DNA of 64,000 bases. It comes from Clostridia bacterium UC5.1-1D2. GTDB lineage: Bacteria; Bacillota; Clostridia; Lachnospirales; Lachnospiraceae. The notes beneath the pieces were generated by a model that was not told the origin of the DNA, did not search any database, and saw only the letters and a program-made list of their open reading frames with translations. Below are positions 46,002 through 57,596 of this stretch, in pieces (the first letter of the stretch is position 1; each line of letters starts with the position of its first letter). Where the stretch lies: positions 62,001 through 126,000 of the forward strand of contig BBZN01000003.1 in NCBI GenBank assembly GCA_001304855.1, written 5' to 3'. Made by a program: the position numbers and the translations under genes.

Positions 46002-46975
46002 ATGATAGGGAGTAGAAGAAGCTGGACGCTGGGGCTTTTGGCCGGCCTTCTGGCTGTGACAATGGTGTTTCCAAGCTACGCGGCCAAACGCAGCCCCATT
46101 AAATCAATTACCTTCAGTATAAAGGCCCATATTGTGCCTGATACTGAATTCGGAGAGGAAGAAATTGAGTTTGAAACCAGCAGCAGCCGCTTTTCCATCG
46201 ATGATTATGAGATTCTCAATGAGGATTTCATGTGGAACGAGGATTCGGTGCCCAGGCTGAGAGTAACTATGACGGCAGATGAAGATTACTATTTCCCTGC
46301 TCTCTCAAAGGATAAGATCAAAATCAAAGGAGGGGCGGAGTTCGTTAAGGCTACAAGGCAGGATTCCAATTCCGTTCTGCTGATGGAAATCAGGCTTCCC
46401 TCTCTTGATATGACCCTGAGGGATCTTGAAAATGTGACGCTGTCGGCAGACGGTACGGCCTCCTGGGATGCCATCGCGGCGGCGGGCAGCTATGAGGTGA
46501 GAGTGTACAGAGACAACAAAGCCGTAGGCGCAGCGATGGAAACCAAGACCAACCACTTAAACTGCCGGGAGAAAATGACTAAGGGAAACGCCTCCTACAC
46601 AGTGAAGGTTCGTCCTGTAAACAAACATGACGCCAGTGAGAAGGGGGAGTGGATTGAGTCCTCCGGCATATATATCGACGAGTCTCAGGCCGCACAGTTC
46701 AGGATAATCCTGCGGGCAGCGCAGGCGTTTGGTTACAGTCTCCTGATAACGGCAGATGGTGGTACAGCATTTCCGAGGGGGTATATCCTGCAAACGGCTG
46801 GTATGAGATTGGTGATAAGTGGTATTTCTTTGATGGAGAAGGATATATGCAGACCGGATGGATCCTGTGGGATGGAAAGGAGTACTACTGTACGGAGAAT
46901 GGCGATATGCTTTCAAACTGTATGACGCCTGATAACTACTGGGTGGGAGAGGACGGAGCGAAGATCGCCCAGTAA
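46002..46975 (+). CDS. Secreted protein with cell-wall-binding repeats (one frameshift)
   Basis: About 324 residues. Signal peptide MIGSRRSWTLGLLAGLLAVTMVFPSYA is followed by a beta-rich region and a fibronectin-like segment (SYEVRVYRDNKAV, SYTVKVRPVNKHD). After restoring one G near 46702, the C-terminus becomes choline/cell-wall-binding repeats (NGWYEIGDKWYFFDGEGYMQ, TGWILWDGKEYYCTENGDM). It is therefore exported and held non-covalently on the wall. AGGAGGAGAGAAAGG precedes the ATG. The ligand or enzymatic role is unknown; no catalytic domain is seen. Confidence 0.82.
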
Positions 46976-47037
46976 GCTGTTGCCATTCAGGAGCATTTAA
47001 CGAAATGTTCCCAAAAGACGACAAATACCAGGGAGGG

Positions 47038-47080
47038 AATGCCGCAAGGATATGATTTCATATACCTGCGGCATTTTACT
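47038..47080 (+). terminator. Rho-independent terminator
   Basis: AATGCCGCA pairs with TGCGGCATT, with an inner stem AGGATATG/CATATACCT, followed by TTTT. It ends the 46002-46975 transcript. Confidence 0.85.
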
Positions 47081-47125
47081 GTGTAAACCTTATTGTAGAC
47101 AGACAGAAAATTTGGGAGAGAAGCA

Positions 47126-48411
47126 ATGCATAACTATATACTTGCAGTTAACAACAGAGATATTATGAATATGGCAAAAAGGGCCTTTGACCTGGTGGAT
47201 TCAAGGCTTATAGGCCATGGAGAGCGGGTTTCGCGCATTATGTACCGCCTGCTGAAAAAGGATGGAACCTTTTCACCCCTGGAGATCAGAAATCTTTTGA
47301 TTCTCGCAGTTCTTCACGACATCGGGGCATACAAGATGGAGGAGATTGACCGGATGCTGGAGTTTGAGACGAAACATGTGTGGAATCACTCCATCTATGG
47401 TTACCTGTTTTTTGATTATTTTACATTTCTGTCGGAACCGGCCCCCATTGTATTGTTTCACCATTCTCCCTGGAGCGTGGTAGGACAGATGGAGAATATT
47501 CCTCAACGGATCAAATGGCGTCACAGCTTCTGCACCTGGCGGACCGGGTGGATATCTACAATCAAAATCCCAGACATGAGAGAAGCAATAGAGGCTGTCG
47601 GAAAGACTGGAACGCGCCGGAGAAAAGGTGTTTTCCAGGGAGATTATTAAGCTGGCCCGCTCCATGGATTTTTACCTGACGGACGGGGAACAGGAAAAAG
47701 TGAACCGTGAATATGAGCAGGCGATAGAGGCTGTGCCCTTTACAGAGGAGGAGAAGGAAGCTGTATTAAAAATGCTCACCTATGCCATCGACTTCAGAAG
47801 CCCCCACACGGTGACCCACACTATTACCACAACGGTTATCAGCCTGGTGCTTGCGGAACGCTTATGTTCGGATCCTGAGGAGGTTAGGGACGTATATTCA
47901 GGGGCAATGCTTCACGATCTGGGAAAAATAGGGATACCTGTGGAAATATTGGAGTTTCCCGGGAAATTAAGCCTCAGGCCATGACTGTGATGAAGACTCA
48001 TGTGATGAAGACCGAATATATTCTGGGGGACAGTGTGTCGGAATCTGTGCGGGAGATCGCGCTGCGCCATCATGAAAAGCTGGATGGTTCCGGTTATCCC
48101 AGAGGCTTTCGGCAGAGGAGCTGACCATACCCCAGCGGATTGTGTCCGTGGCGGATATTGTCAGCGCCCTCACCGGCACAAGGAGCTATAAAGGGGCTTT
48201 CTCAAAGGAAAAGACCACCGGCATTGTAACGGCTATGGCGCAGCAGGGATTCCTGGATCCTCTCATTGTTTCTCTTATGACGGATGAGTTTGATGTGATT
48301 ATGGAGGAGGTCCGCAAGCAGACGGAACCGATACTGAAGGTATACGGCGAAGTTCAGAGCCGGTACACAGAACTTTCTGAACATATGGAAGAAAAACTTT
48401 GGATACCATAA
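47126..48411 (+). CDS. HD-GYP domain protein, probable c-di-GMP phosphodiesterase (frameshifts)
   Basis: About 430 residues. The N-terminal HD-like half has GHGERVSRIMYRLL and LAVLHDIGAYKMEE. The C-terminal half is an HD-GYP domain with TVTHTITTTVISLVLAERL, MLHDLGKIGIPVEIL, HHEKLDGSGYPRG and IPQRIVSVADIVSALTGTRSYK. HD-GYP proteins hydrolyse c-di-GMP or related dinucleotides using a metal site, and the key residues are present. At least four single-base breaks (near 47510, 47580, 47970 and 48110) split the gene. It could oppose the GGDEF protein at 23452. Confidence 0.85.
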
Positions 48412-48475
48412 CTTTTGTTCATGCTAATAATTCCAAACTTGTATATTTCCTCATAGGAAAATTGCTGAGGAAAGG

Positions 48476-48504
48476 TTGAAATGCTTTCTTAAATGAGATA
48501 TGAT
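48476..48504 (+). promoter_or_regulatory. Promoter of leuB-ilvD-ilvB
   Basis: TTGAAA (48476-48481), 17 bases, TATGAT (48499-48504). The leader to leuB is about 60 bases, too short for a T-box; none is seen. Confidence 0.6.
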
Positions 48505-48571
48505 GGAAAGAAATTATTATACTAGCCAGAACTATAACTAAAAAGAATAGAAGATGGGGGAAATATGCAAA

Positions 48572-49658
48572 ATGAATTATAATGTTGCTGTGATTCCGGG
48601 AGATGGAATCGGTCCGGAAATTGTGAGAGAAGCGAAAAAGGTTATGGACAAGGTGGGAAGTGTCTATGGGCACAGCTTTAAGTATGAGGAGATTTTGATG
48701 GGCGGCTGTTCCATTGACGCTTACGGCGTCCCCCTTACGGAGGAAGCCTGGAGACGGCGGGAAAGAGCGACGCAGTGCTTCTGGGAGCCGTGGGCGGCGA
48801 CGTTGGCAATTCCAGGTGGTATGACGTGGCTCCCAATTTAAGACCGGAGGCGGGCCTTCTGGCTATCCGCAAGGGCCTGGGGCTTTTTGCGAATATACGG
48901 CCTGCTTACCTTTATGGAGAGCTGGCAGGGGCCTGCCCCCTGAAAAAGGAGATCATCGGGGACGGCTTTGACATGGTGATTATGAGGGAGCTCACAGGCG
49001 GCCTTTACTTCGGCGACAGGTACACCAAAGAGGTGGACGGAGTAATGACGGCGGTGGATACGCTCACGTACAATGAGAATGAGATCCGCAGGATTGCGGT
49101 GAAGGGCTTCGACATAGCCATGAAGCGCAGAAAAAAGGTTACCAGCGTAGATAAGGCCAATGTGCTGGATTCCTCCAGACTCTGGCGCAAGGTGGTGGAG
49201 GAAGTGGCAAAGGATTACCCGGAGGTGGAGCTTTCTCATATGCTGGTGGACAACTGCGCAATGCAGCTGGTCATGAATCCGGGCCAGTTTGATGTGATTT
49301 TGACGGAGAATATGTTCGGCGACATCCTTTCCGACGAAGCCAGCATGATTACCGGTTCCATCGGCATGCTGTCGTCTGCCAGTATGAATGAGAGCAAATT
49401 CGGCCTCTATGAGCCAAGTCACGGGTCTGCGCCGGATATTGCAGGGAAAGACATTGCAAATCCAATCGCAACGATTCTCTCGGCGGCTATGATGCTGCGC
49501 TACTCCTTTGATTTGGATAAGGAGGCGGACGCGTCGAGGCGGCTGTCCAGGAGGTTCTGACAGAGGGCTTCAGAACGGGAGATATTATGTCGGAGGGATG
49601 CACGAAGGTGGGCACAGAGGCCATGGGAGATTTGATAGCAGGGAAAATAGGAGCATAA
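48572..49658 (+). CDS. leuB: 3-isopropylmalate dehydrogenase (two frameshifts)
   Basis: 362 residues after one C is restored near 48752 and another near 49529. Motifs: [88 protein letters not shown] and [20 protein letters not shown]. It oxidises 3-isopropylmalate with NAD in leucine synthesis. leuA and leuCD are not nearby, so this cluster is only part of the pathway. It leads the BCAA operon with ilvD 17 bases downstream. Confidence 0.95.
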
Positions 49659-49675
49659 CGAGGAGGTATACATAG

Positions 49676-51339
49676 ATGAAAAGCGATGCGGTTAAAACGG
49701 GAATGCAGCAGGCACCTCACAGGTCATTGTTTAATGCGCTGGGAATGACTGAGGAGGAGATGAAGAAGCCTTTAGTTGGTATTGTCAGTTCTTATAATGA
49801 GATTGTTCCGGGCCATATGAACCTGGATAAGATAGTGGAAGCGGTAAAACTGGGCGTGGCCATGGCCGGAGGAACCCCTATTGTGTTCCCCGCCATTGCC
49901 GTGTGCGACGGAATTGCAATGGGACACATCGGTATGAAGTATTCCCTTGTGACCAGAGATCTGATTGCGGACTCCACCGAGTGTATGGCCCTGGCCCACC
50001 AGTTCGATGCTTTGGTTATGGTTCCCAACTGTGATAAAAATGTTCCCGGACTTCTGATGGCAGCTGCCAGAATCAATGTTCCCACTGTATTTGTCAGCGG
50101 CGGCCCTATGCTGGCAGGCCGCGTGAAGGGGCATAAGACCAGTCTTTCCAGTATGTTTGAGGCAGTTGGCTCCTATTCTGCAGGCACTATGACGGAGGAG
50201 GACGTACTGGAATTTGAGAACAAGGCATGTCCTACCTGCGGATCCTGCTCCGGCATGTACACAGCCAACAGCATGAACTGCCTCACTGAGGTATTGGGTA
50301 TGGGCCTTAAGGGAAATGGAACGATCCCTGCAGTTTACTCCCAGCGGATCAAGCTGGCAAAGCATGCAGGTATGCAGGTGATGGAGATGTACCGCCGGAA
50401 TATCCGCCCCAGGGATATTATGACGGAAGCGGCGTTTATGAATGCGCTCACGATGGATATGGCCCTTGGATGCTCTACTAACAGTATGCTTCATCTTCCG
50501 GCTATCGCCCATGAGGCGGGGGTGGAACTGAACGTGGATATTGCCAATGAAATCAGCGCCAGAACGCCCAACCTGTGCCATCTGGCTCCTGCAGGCCACA
50601 CCTATATGGAAGATTTGAACGAAGCAGGAGGCATTTATGCGGTTATGAATGAGATCAGCAAGAAGGGCCTTCTGAATCTGGACTGCATGACTGTCACAGG
50701 AAAGACTGTGGGAGAGAACATAGCGGGCTGTGTGAACAAGGACCCAGAAACCATCCGTCCTGTGGAGAATCCCTACAGCCAGACAGGGGGAATCGCCATC
50801 TTAAAGGGCAATCTGGCCCCTGACTCGGCAGTGGTAAAGCGGTCGGCAGTTGCACCAGAAATGTTAAAGCATGAAGCCCTGCCAGAGTTTTCGACTGTGA
50901 GGAGGACGCCATTGACGCTATCAAGGGCGGAAGGATTGTTGCAGGGGATGTGGTGGTTATCCGCTATGAAGGACCCAAGGGCGGCCCCGGCATGAGGGAG
51001 ATGCTCAATCCAACCTCAGCCATCGCAGGCATGGGACTGGGCTCCTCTGTGGCATTGATCACAGACGGACGTTTCTCAGGGGCCTCCAGGGGCGCTTCCA
51101 TAGGTCATGCTGCGCCGGAGGCTGCAGTGGGGGGACCCATTGCCCTTGTGGAGGAAGGAGATATCATTTCTATCGATATAGACAACCATCAGCTCAATGT
51201 GCTGATATCCGATGAGGAGATGGCTGCAAGAAAATCCAGATGGCAGCCCAGAACCCCTCAGGTGACTACCGGATATCTGGCAAGATATGCATCTCTTGTG
51301 ACCTCGGCTGACAAGGGTGCTGTGCTCCAGGTAAAATAG
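49676..51339 (+). CDS. ilvD: Dihydroxy-acid dehydratase (one frameshift)
   Basis: 554 residues after restoring one G near 50878. Cluster cysteines are in [10 protein letters not shown] and [45 protein letters not shown] and [13 protein letters not shown] are conserved IlvD motifs. It dehydrates dihydroxyacids to the 2-keto precursors of Val, Ile and Leu, using an Fe-S cluster. AGGAGGT lies before the ATG. Second gene of the leuB-ilvD-ilvB operon. Confidence 0.96.
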
Positions 51340-51378
51340 GAGCGGAATAGACTATGAAAGAAAAGGAGTGCGGGATAC

Positions 51379-53060
51379 ATGAGCAAATTGACGGGGGCAG
51401 AGATTGTAGTAGAGTGTTTGAAGGAACAGGGAGTGGACACCGTCTTCGGTTATCCGGGAGGCGCCATCCTTAATATATATGACGCGCTGTATCAGCACCA
51501 GAATGAGATCACCCATATTCTCACTTCCCATGAGCAGGGCGCGTCCCATGCGGCGGACGGTTATGCCAGGGCGACGGGAAAAGTGGGCGTGTGTCTGGCG
51601 ACCTCAGGCCCCGGAGCTACCAATCTGGTAACAGGCATTGCCACTGCATGTATGGATTCCATACCGGTTGTGGCCATCACCTGTAATGTGACCAACAATC
51701 TCCTGGGCAAGGACAGCTTTCAGGAGATCGATATCACAGGCGTGACCATGCCCATTACCAAGTATAACTTTATTGTCAAGGATGTAAAACGGCTGGCAAC
51801 GGTTATCCGGCGGGCATTTACCATCGCCCAGTCCGGCCGTCCGGGTCCGGTTCTGGTGGACATCACCAAGGACGTGACCGCTGCGCTGTGTGAGTACGAA
51901 AGGCAGGTGCCGGAGGCGATTGTGCCTCAGAGCGACACCATCCGGGAGGAAGACATGGACCGGGCCGTGGAGATGATACGCAAAGCCAGGAAGCCCTTTA
52001 TCTTCGCAGGCGGCGGAGCTGTGCTGGCCAATGCCTCCGAGGAGCTGCGGGCATTTGCAAATAAGATACAGGCTCCGGTGGCGGACAGCCTTATGGGCAA
52101 GGGCGCATTTGACGGCGCCCACGAGCTGTACACTGGCATGGTGGGCATGCATGGCACCAAAACTTCCAACTTTGGAATTACAGAGGCCGATCTTCTGATT
52201 GTAGTAGGCGCCAGATTCAGCGACCGGGTGACAGGCAACGCCTCCAAATTCGCCAGAAACGCCAAGATCCTCCAGCTGGATATCGACCCGGCTGAGATTA
52301 ATAAAAATATCAAAGTGGACGCAAGTATTATAGGCGATGTGAAGATCATCTTGAGAAAGCTGAATGCAAGACTGGATCCGGCCAATCACGACGAGTGGAT
52401 TGCCCATATTGAGCGCATGAAGGATATGTACCCCCTGCGGTATGATAAGAATACGCTGACGGGTCCCTTTATTGTGCAGACGATCAATGAGGTCACTCAG
52501 GGGGACGCTATCATTGTAACTGAGGTGGGCCAGCACCAAATGTGGGCCGCACAATATTACCAGTTCCGCCGTCCCAGGACCCTCCTTACCTCCGGCGGTC
52601 TTGGAACCATGGGCTACGGCCTGGGCGCAGCATCGGAGCAAAGATGGGCTGCAGGGACAAGACGGTTATCAACATAGCAGGGGACGGCTGCTTCCGCATG
52701 AATATGAATGAGATAGCAACCGCCACCCGTTACAATATCCCCATTGTGCAGGTGATAATCAACAATCATGTGCTGGGCATGGTGCGCCAGTGGCAGACCC
52801 TTTTCTATGGAAAGAGATACTCCCAGACCATACTGAACGACTCCGTGGATTTTGTTAAGCTTTCCGAGGCTATGGGAGCCAAAGCTTACAAAGTAACCCA
52901 GAAGGAGGAGCTGGAGCCTGTGCTCAGGGAGGCGGTCTCCTTAAATATACCGGTTGTCATCGAATGCCAGATCAGCTGCGATGAGAAAGTATTCCCTATG
53001 GTATCTCCGGGCGCGCCCATTGCCGACGCTTTTGACGATACGGACTTGAAAATTAATTAA
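51379..53060 (+). CDS. ilvB: Acetolactate synthase large subunit (one frameshift)
   Basis: 560 residues after restoring one C near 52628. It has the ThDP-enzyme N-terminal motif VDTVFGYPGGAILNIYDAL, the conserved E in HEQGASHAADGYAR, and the diphosphate motif GDGCFRMNMNEIATATRYNI to INN. It condenses pyruvate (or pyruvate plus ketobutyrate) at the first common step of BCAA synthesis. No ilvN regulatory subunit follows. The next gene is serC after a 211-base gap. Confidence 0.95.
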
Positions 53061-53271
53061 AAACAGTGTATAGTAGTCATTAATACTCCGGCGACGTTAT
53101 CAGATTACCTTGGTAAAGTGATGGAGATGGAATGATATACCGTAGCGTATACGTTCAGGGGACTTCCTTTTATGCCTTCCGTCCCACAGGGGGCATACGG
53201 GGAAGTCGTCTGTGTATATATATAGATAAGGGATTGCAGTAATCACAACCATTTAAGAGGAGGAAAGCAAG
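53061..53271 (+). promoter_or_regulatory. serC leader with structured region
   Basis: The gap contains GTATACCGTAGCGTATAC-like dyads near 53130-53150 and a longer fold pairing GACTTCC (near 53160) with GGAAGTC (near 53200). The latter could be an ilvB terminator or part of a serC leader. No T-box consensus or known riboswitch core is recognised. Confidence 0.35.
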
Positions 53272-54354
53272 ATGAGCAGAGTGTACAATTTCTCAGCAGG
53301 CCCGGCGGTTCTGCCGGAAGATGTCCTGAAGGAAGCCGCAGCAGAAATGCTGGATTATAAGGGGACAGGAATGTCGGTTATGGAGATGAGTCACCGATCT
53401 AAGGCTTATGACGGGATTATCAAGGAAGCTGAAGCAGACCTGCGGGATCTTTTACATATTCCGGATAATTACAAGGTGCTGTTTTTACAGGGAGGCGCTT
53501 CCCAGCAGTTCGCCATGGTGCCGATGAATCTGATGAGAAACAAAGCCGCTGATTACATCGTCACAGGCCAGTGGGCGAAGAAGGCATACCAGGAGGGCGG
53601 CATATACGGAAGAGCCAAGGCAATTGCTTCCAGCGCAGACAAGACCTTCAGTTATATTCCGGACTGTTCGGATCTTCCCATATCCGAGGATGCGGACTAT
53701 GTATATATCTGTGAGAACAATACCATCTACGGCACCAAGTTCTGGACCCTGCCAAACACCAAGGGCAAGCTTCTGGTGGCGGATCAGTCCTCCTGCTTCC
53801 TTTCAGAGCCTGTGGATGTAAGCAAATACGGCCTGATTTTTGCCGGGGCGCAGAAGAATGTGGGGCCTGCCGGAACGGTCATTGTTATTATACGGGAGGA
53901 TCTGGTGACCGAGGATGTGCTTCCGGGAACGCCTACCATGCTGCGTTACAAGATTCATGCAGAGGCGGAATCCCTCTACAACACTCCCCCTACCTACGGC
54001 ATTTATATGTGCGGCAAGGTATTTAAATGGCTGAAGGCCAGAGGCGGCCTGGAGGCTATGAAGGAGTTCAATGAAAAGAAGGCAAAGATTCTCTATGATT
54101 TTCTGGATCAGAGCAGTATGTTCAAGGGAACGGTGGAGAAGAAGGACCGCTCTCTCATGAATGTACTTTGTCACAGGGGACGATGAACTGGACGCTCTCT
54201 TTGTCAGGGAGTCCAAGGCGGCAGGTTTGAAAACCTGAAAGGCCACAGAACCGTAGGCGGCATGCGCGCCAGCATTTACAACGCTATGCCTATGGAGGGA
54301 GTTGAGAAACTGGTTGCATTTATGGCAGATTTTGAGGAAAAGCACAGCAAATAA
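53272..54354 (+). CDS. serC: Phosphoserine aminotransferase (frameshifts near 3' end)
   Basis: About 361 residues. Start [29 protein letters not shown] follows AGAGGAGG. PLP-site features include [50 protein letters not shown] (Schiff-base lysine in AQKN) and TPPTYGIYM. Two breaks near 54168 and 54222 interrupt an otherwise complete C-terminus ending FEEKHSK. It converts 3-phosphohydroxypyruvate to phosphoserine. It is followed by serA, giving a serine-synthesis operon. Confidence 0.94.
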
Positions 54355-54414
54355 GAGATGACGGTTCATAAAAGAACCGTATGATTCAGGTTCTGAAAGA
54401 GGAGATTGATTATT

Positions 54415-55576
54415 ATGAAAAAGATTCACTGCTTAAATCCCATCGCCAAGTGCGGTACGGAGCTGTTTCCGGCGGATTACCAACTTACAGACAATATAGG
54501 GGAGGCCGACGCCGTTCTGGTGCGGAGCGCTCCATGCATGATATGGACTTTCCTGAAAGCCTGCTGGCAGTAGGCCGGGCGGGAGCGGGCGTAAACAACA
54601 TCCCTCTGGACGCCTGCGCAGAGGATGGCATTGTAGTATTCAATACGCCGGGCGCCAATGCAAACGGCGTCAAGGAGCTGGTGATAGCAGGCATGCTCAT
54701 GGCTTCCAGGGATATTGTGGGAGGCATCGAGTGGTGCAAGGCCAATGCAGAGGACGACAATATCACCAAGGACACGGAGAAGAGCAAAAAGGCCTTTGCG
54801 GGCTGTGAGATTAAGGGCAAGAAGCTGGGCGTAGTTGGGCTGGGCGCCATCGGAGCGAGGTTGCCAATGCAGCCACCCATCTGGGGATGGAGGTCTATGG
54901 ATTCGACCCCTATATTTCTGTTAACGCCGCATGGAGATTGTCCAGAAATGTAAAGCATATCACCAATGTGGACACCATCTTCCAGGAATGTGACTACATA
55001 ACCATTCACGTGCCTCTTTTGGATGCGACTAAGGGCATGATTAACAAGGAAAAGCTTTCCATGATGAAGGACGGCGTGGTTATCCTTAACTTTTCCAGAG
55101 ATACGCTGGTGAATGACGATGATATGGCAGAGGCCCTGGAGGCGGGAAAGGTGCGTTACTATGTAAGTGATTTTCCAAATCCCAAGGTGACCCATATGCC
55201 GCGGGTTATTTTGCTGCCGCATCTGGGAGCTTCCACCCAGGAGTCTGAGGACAATTGCGCAGTGATGGCGGTAAAAGAGATTACAGACTATTTGGAAAAC
55301 GGAAATATTAAGAATTCTGTGAATTATCCAACCTGCGATATGGGGGAATGCCAGACTAAGAGCAGAGTGGCGGTTCTCCACATGAATATTCCCAATATGA
55401 TCGGCCAGGTAACGGGAATTCTGGCAGACCAGGGTGTAAACATTTCTGATATGACCAACAAGAGCCGGGATAAGTACGCTTACACCCTGCTGGATTTGGA
55501 AAATGTACCCGAGGCTGTAACCATTGAGAAGCTGAAGGCAATCAAGGGCGTGCTGAGAGTGCGTGTTGTGAAGTAA
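54415..55576 (+). CDS. serA: D-3-phosphoglycerate dehydrogenase (two frameshifts)
   Basis: 387 residues after one-base repairs near 54528 (C) and 54855 (G). NAD-binding loop LGVVGLGAIGAEVANAA, substrate arginine in VGRAGAGVNNIP, NFSRDTLVND, and HLGASTQESEDN are conserved. The C-terminal ACT domain (about residues 315-387, from SRVAVLHMNIPNMIGQVTG) suggests serine feedback. The catalytic position near residue 235 reads NFSRDTLV, where many SerA have NxARG. It opens serine synthesis; serC and DUF1015 flank it. Confidence 0.94.
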
Positions 55577-55671
55577 GAAAACGTATCTGCATACGGCCTT
55601 CATGGCTGGGAAACCTGCTGTGGAGGCCGTGGTTCATTTATGGATAAAACGGAGAGAAGAGGAGACTGGAA

Positions 55672-56909
55672 ATGGCGGTTGTAAAACCATTTGTATGTAT
55701 CAGGCCGGAGATTGAAACGGCGGCCCGGGTAGCTGCCCTGCCTTATGACGTGTATAACCGGAAGGAGGCCTGCCGGGCAGTGGCGGGGAATCATCTGTCC
55801 TTTCTCAACATAGACAGGGCTGAGACACAGTTCCCGGATTCTGTGGACACCTACGACCACAGGGTCTATGAGAAGGCCAGGGAGATTTTGGACCGGCAGA
55901 TAGCAGAGGGCGTTTATGTCACTGATGAGGGAGATAACTATTATCTCTATGAGCTGACCATGGACGGCCGCAGCCAGACCGGGATTGTGGCCTGCAGCGC
56001 CATCGACGATTATCTGAGGGGCGTGATTAAAAAACATGAAAATACCCGTGAGGATAAGGAGATTGACCGTATCCGCCATGTGGACGCCACCAATGCCCAC
56101 ACAGGCCCTATTTTCCTGGCTTACAGGCAGAATGAAGCGCTGAGGGGGATTGTGGCCGGGGTCAAGGACAGAGAAGCCCTGTACGACTTTGTTTCTGAGG
56201 ACGGGATCGGCCACCGGGTCTGGAAAATCAGTTCGGCTGAGAATGTAAAGGGGATTGAGGCCGCTTTCGCCGAGATTCCCGCCACCTATATTGCCGACGG
56301 ACACCACCGGGCCGCTTCTGCGGTGAAGGTAGGCCTGAAGCGCAGGGAGGAGAATCCGGGATATACCGGGGAGGAGCCGTACAATTACTTCCTGTCTGTG
56401 CTGTTTCCTGATGAGGAGCTGATGATACTGCCTATAACCGGGTAGTGAAGGATTTGAACGGGTTGTCGCCGGAGGCATTTCTGGCAGCTGTAAAAGAAAA
56501 CTTCCTGGTGAAAAAGGTGGGGAAGGAGCCCTGTGGCCCCACGGAGAAGGGAACCTTCGGAATGTTCCTTGAGGATGCCTGGTATGAGCTCCGGGCAAAG
56601 GAGGAGCTCCTTGTGAGGGACCCTGTGAAGGGGCTGGACGTGTCCGTTCTTCAGGACTGGCTTTTGGGACCGGTGCTGGGAGTGGGGGATCCCCGCGTTG
56701 ACAAACGGATCGATTTTATAGGTGGAATCCGGGGGCTGGGTGAGCTGGAGAAGCGGGTCCGCCAGGATATGGCCGTGGCCTTTTCCATGTATCCCACCTC
56801 CATAAAGGAACTGCTGGATGTGGCGGACGCCGGACTCCTGATGCCCCCCAAGTCCACCTGGTTTGAACCGAAGCTTCGGAGCGGGCTGTTTATTCACAGG
56901 CTTGGATAG
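55672..56909 (+). CDS. DUF1015 family protein (one frameshift)
   Basis: About 412 residues once a T is restored near 56433 (LPYNRVVKDL). Conserved stretches: VKPFVCIRPEIETAARVAALPYDVYNRKEA, FLNIDRAE, KKHENTREDKEIDRIRH and YIADGHHRAASAVKVG. These define DUF1015, widely encoded next to serC-serA in Clostridia. Function is unproven; a link to serine metabolism or regulation is suggested only by conserved neighbourhood. Confidence 0.88.
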
Positions 56910-56941
56910 GTAGTTTTGTGCCTTTTCATAAAATGTTTTAA

Positions 56942-57596
56942 TCACAGTTCGTACTGCATCCCAGGTTTAAGGATAATAGCCCTGGCGTCGGTTTGGGTTT
57001 CCAGCATCACTTTAAAACTATCAGGATCCTGAATAATGGGAGGCATAGTATTATAGTGCATAGGGATAACCGCCTTGGGTTTAATAAGTGACGCAGCGCT
57101 GACTGCATCTTCCGGATCCATTGTAAACCTTCCGCCAATGGGAAGAAGCGCAACATCAATGCTCTCATCTTTCAGGAGGGCCATATCCATTGTCAGAGCC
57201 GTATCGCCTGCAAAATAAATTTTCTTTTCCTCTATAGTAATAAGAAATCCGCAGGCCAGTCCGGGTCCGCCGTTTCCATGAAGGGCAGATGTGAATTTAA
57301 TGCTGCCGAAATCTGTCCGTATTGCTCCGCCGGGCTGTCCGGCCTCGATCCTTGTGTCCGGACCGAAGAGACCGGCGTTTTCCAGGGTACAATATACAAC
57401 CGTGTTACAGCGCTCTGCAATCTCCACGGCGTCGCCAGATGGTCCTCATGTGCATGCGATACCAGCAGATGGGTGGCAAATACCTCATCCGGCTTTGTGG
57501 CTGCCTGGGGATTACCACTCAGATAAGGGTCAATGAGCAGGCTGTACTCCTTGGAACGGATGAGAAAACAGGCATGGCCAGATAGACAATTTTCAG
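56942..57596 (-). CDS. UPF0173-type metallo-beta-lactamase-fold hydrolase (two frameshifts)
   Basis: About 218 residues when one G is restored near 57573 and one near 57436. It reads LKIVYLGHACFLIRS, the metal motif LVSHAHEDHLGDA (HxHxDH), FAGDTALTMDM and AVIPMHYNT. This is the UPF0173/YtkL-like MBL family of unassigned hydrolases. The likely start is a CTG at 57594-57596, since no ATG or GTG is suitably placed. The frame is continuous with the upstream DUF362 protein, so a fusion or an unseen indel at the junction cannot be excluded. Confidence 0.82.

Noticed and set aside
48412-53271. T-box leader for branched-chain or serine genes
   Set aside because: I looked for the conserved T-box antiterminator sequence upstream of leuB and serC and found none.
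42127-55576. Calling recA, leuB, ilvD, ilvB, serC and serA pseudogenes
   Set aside because: Each needs only one to three single-base additions at short homopolymers, and all catalytic motifs are intact. Sequence error is the simpler explanation.
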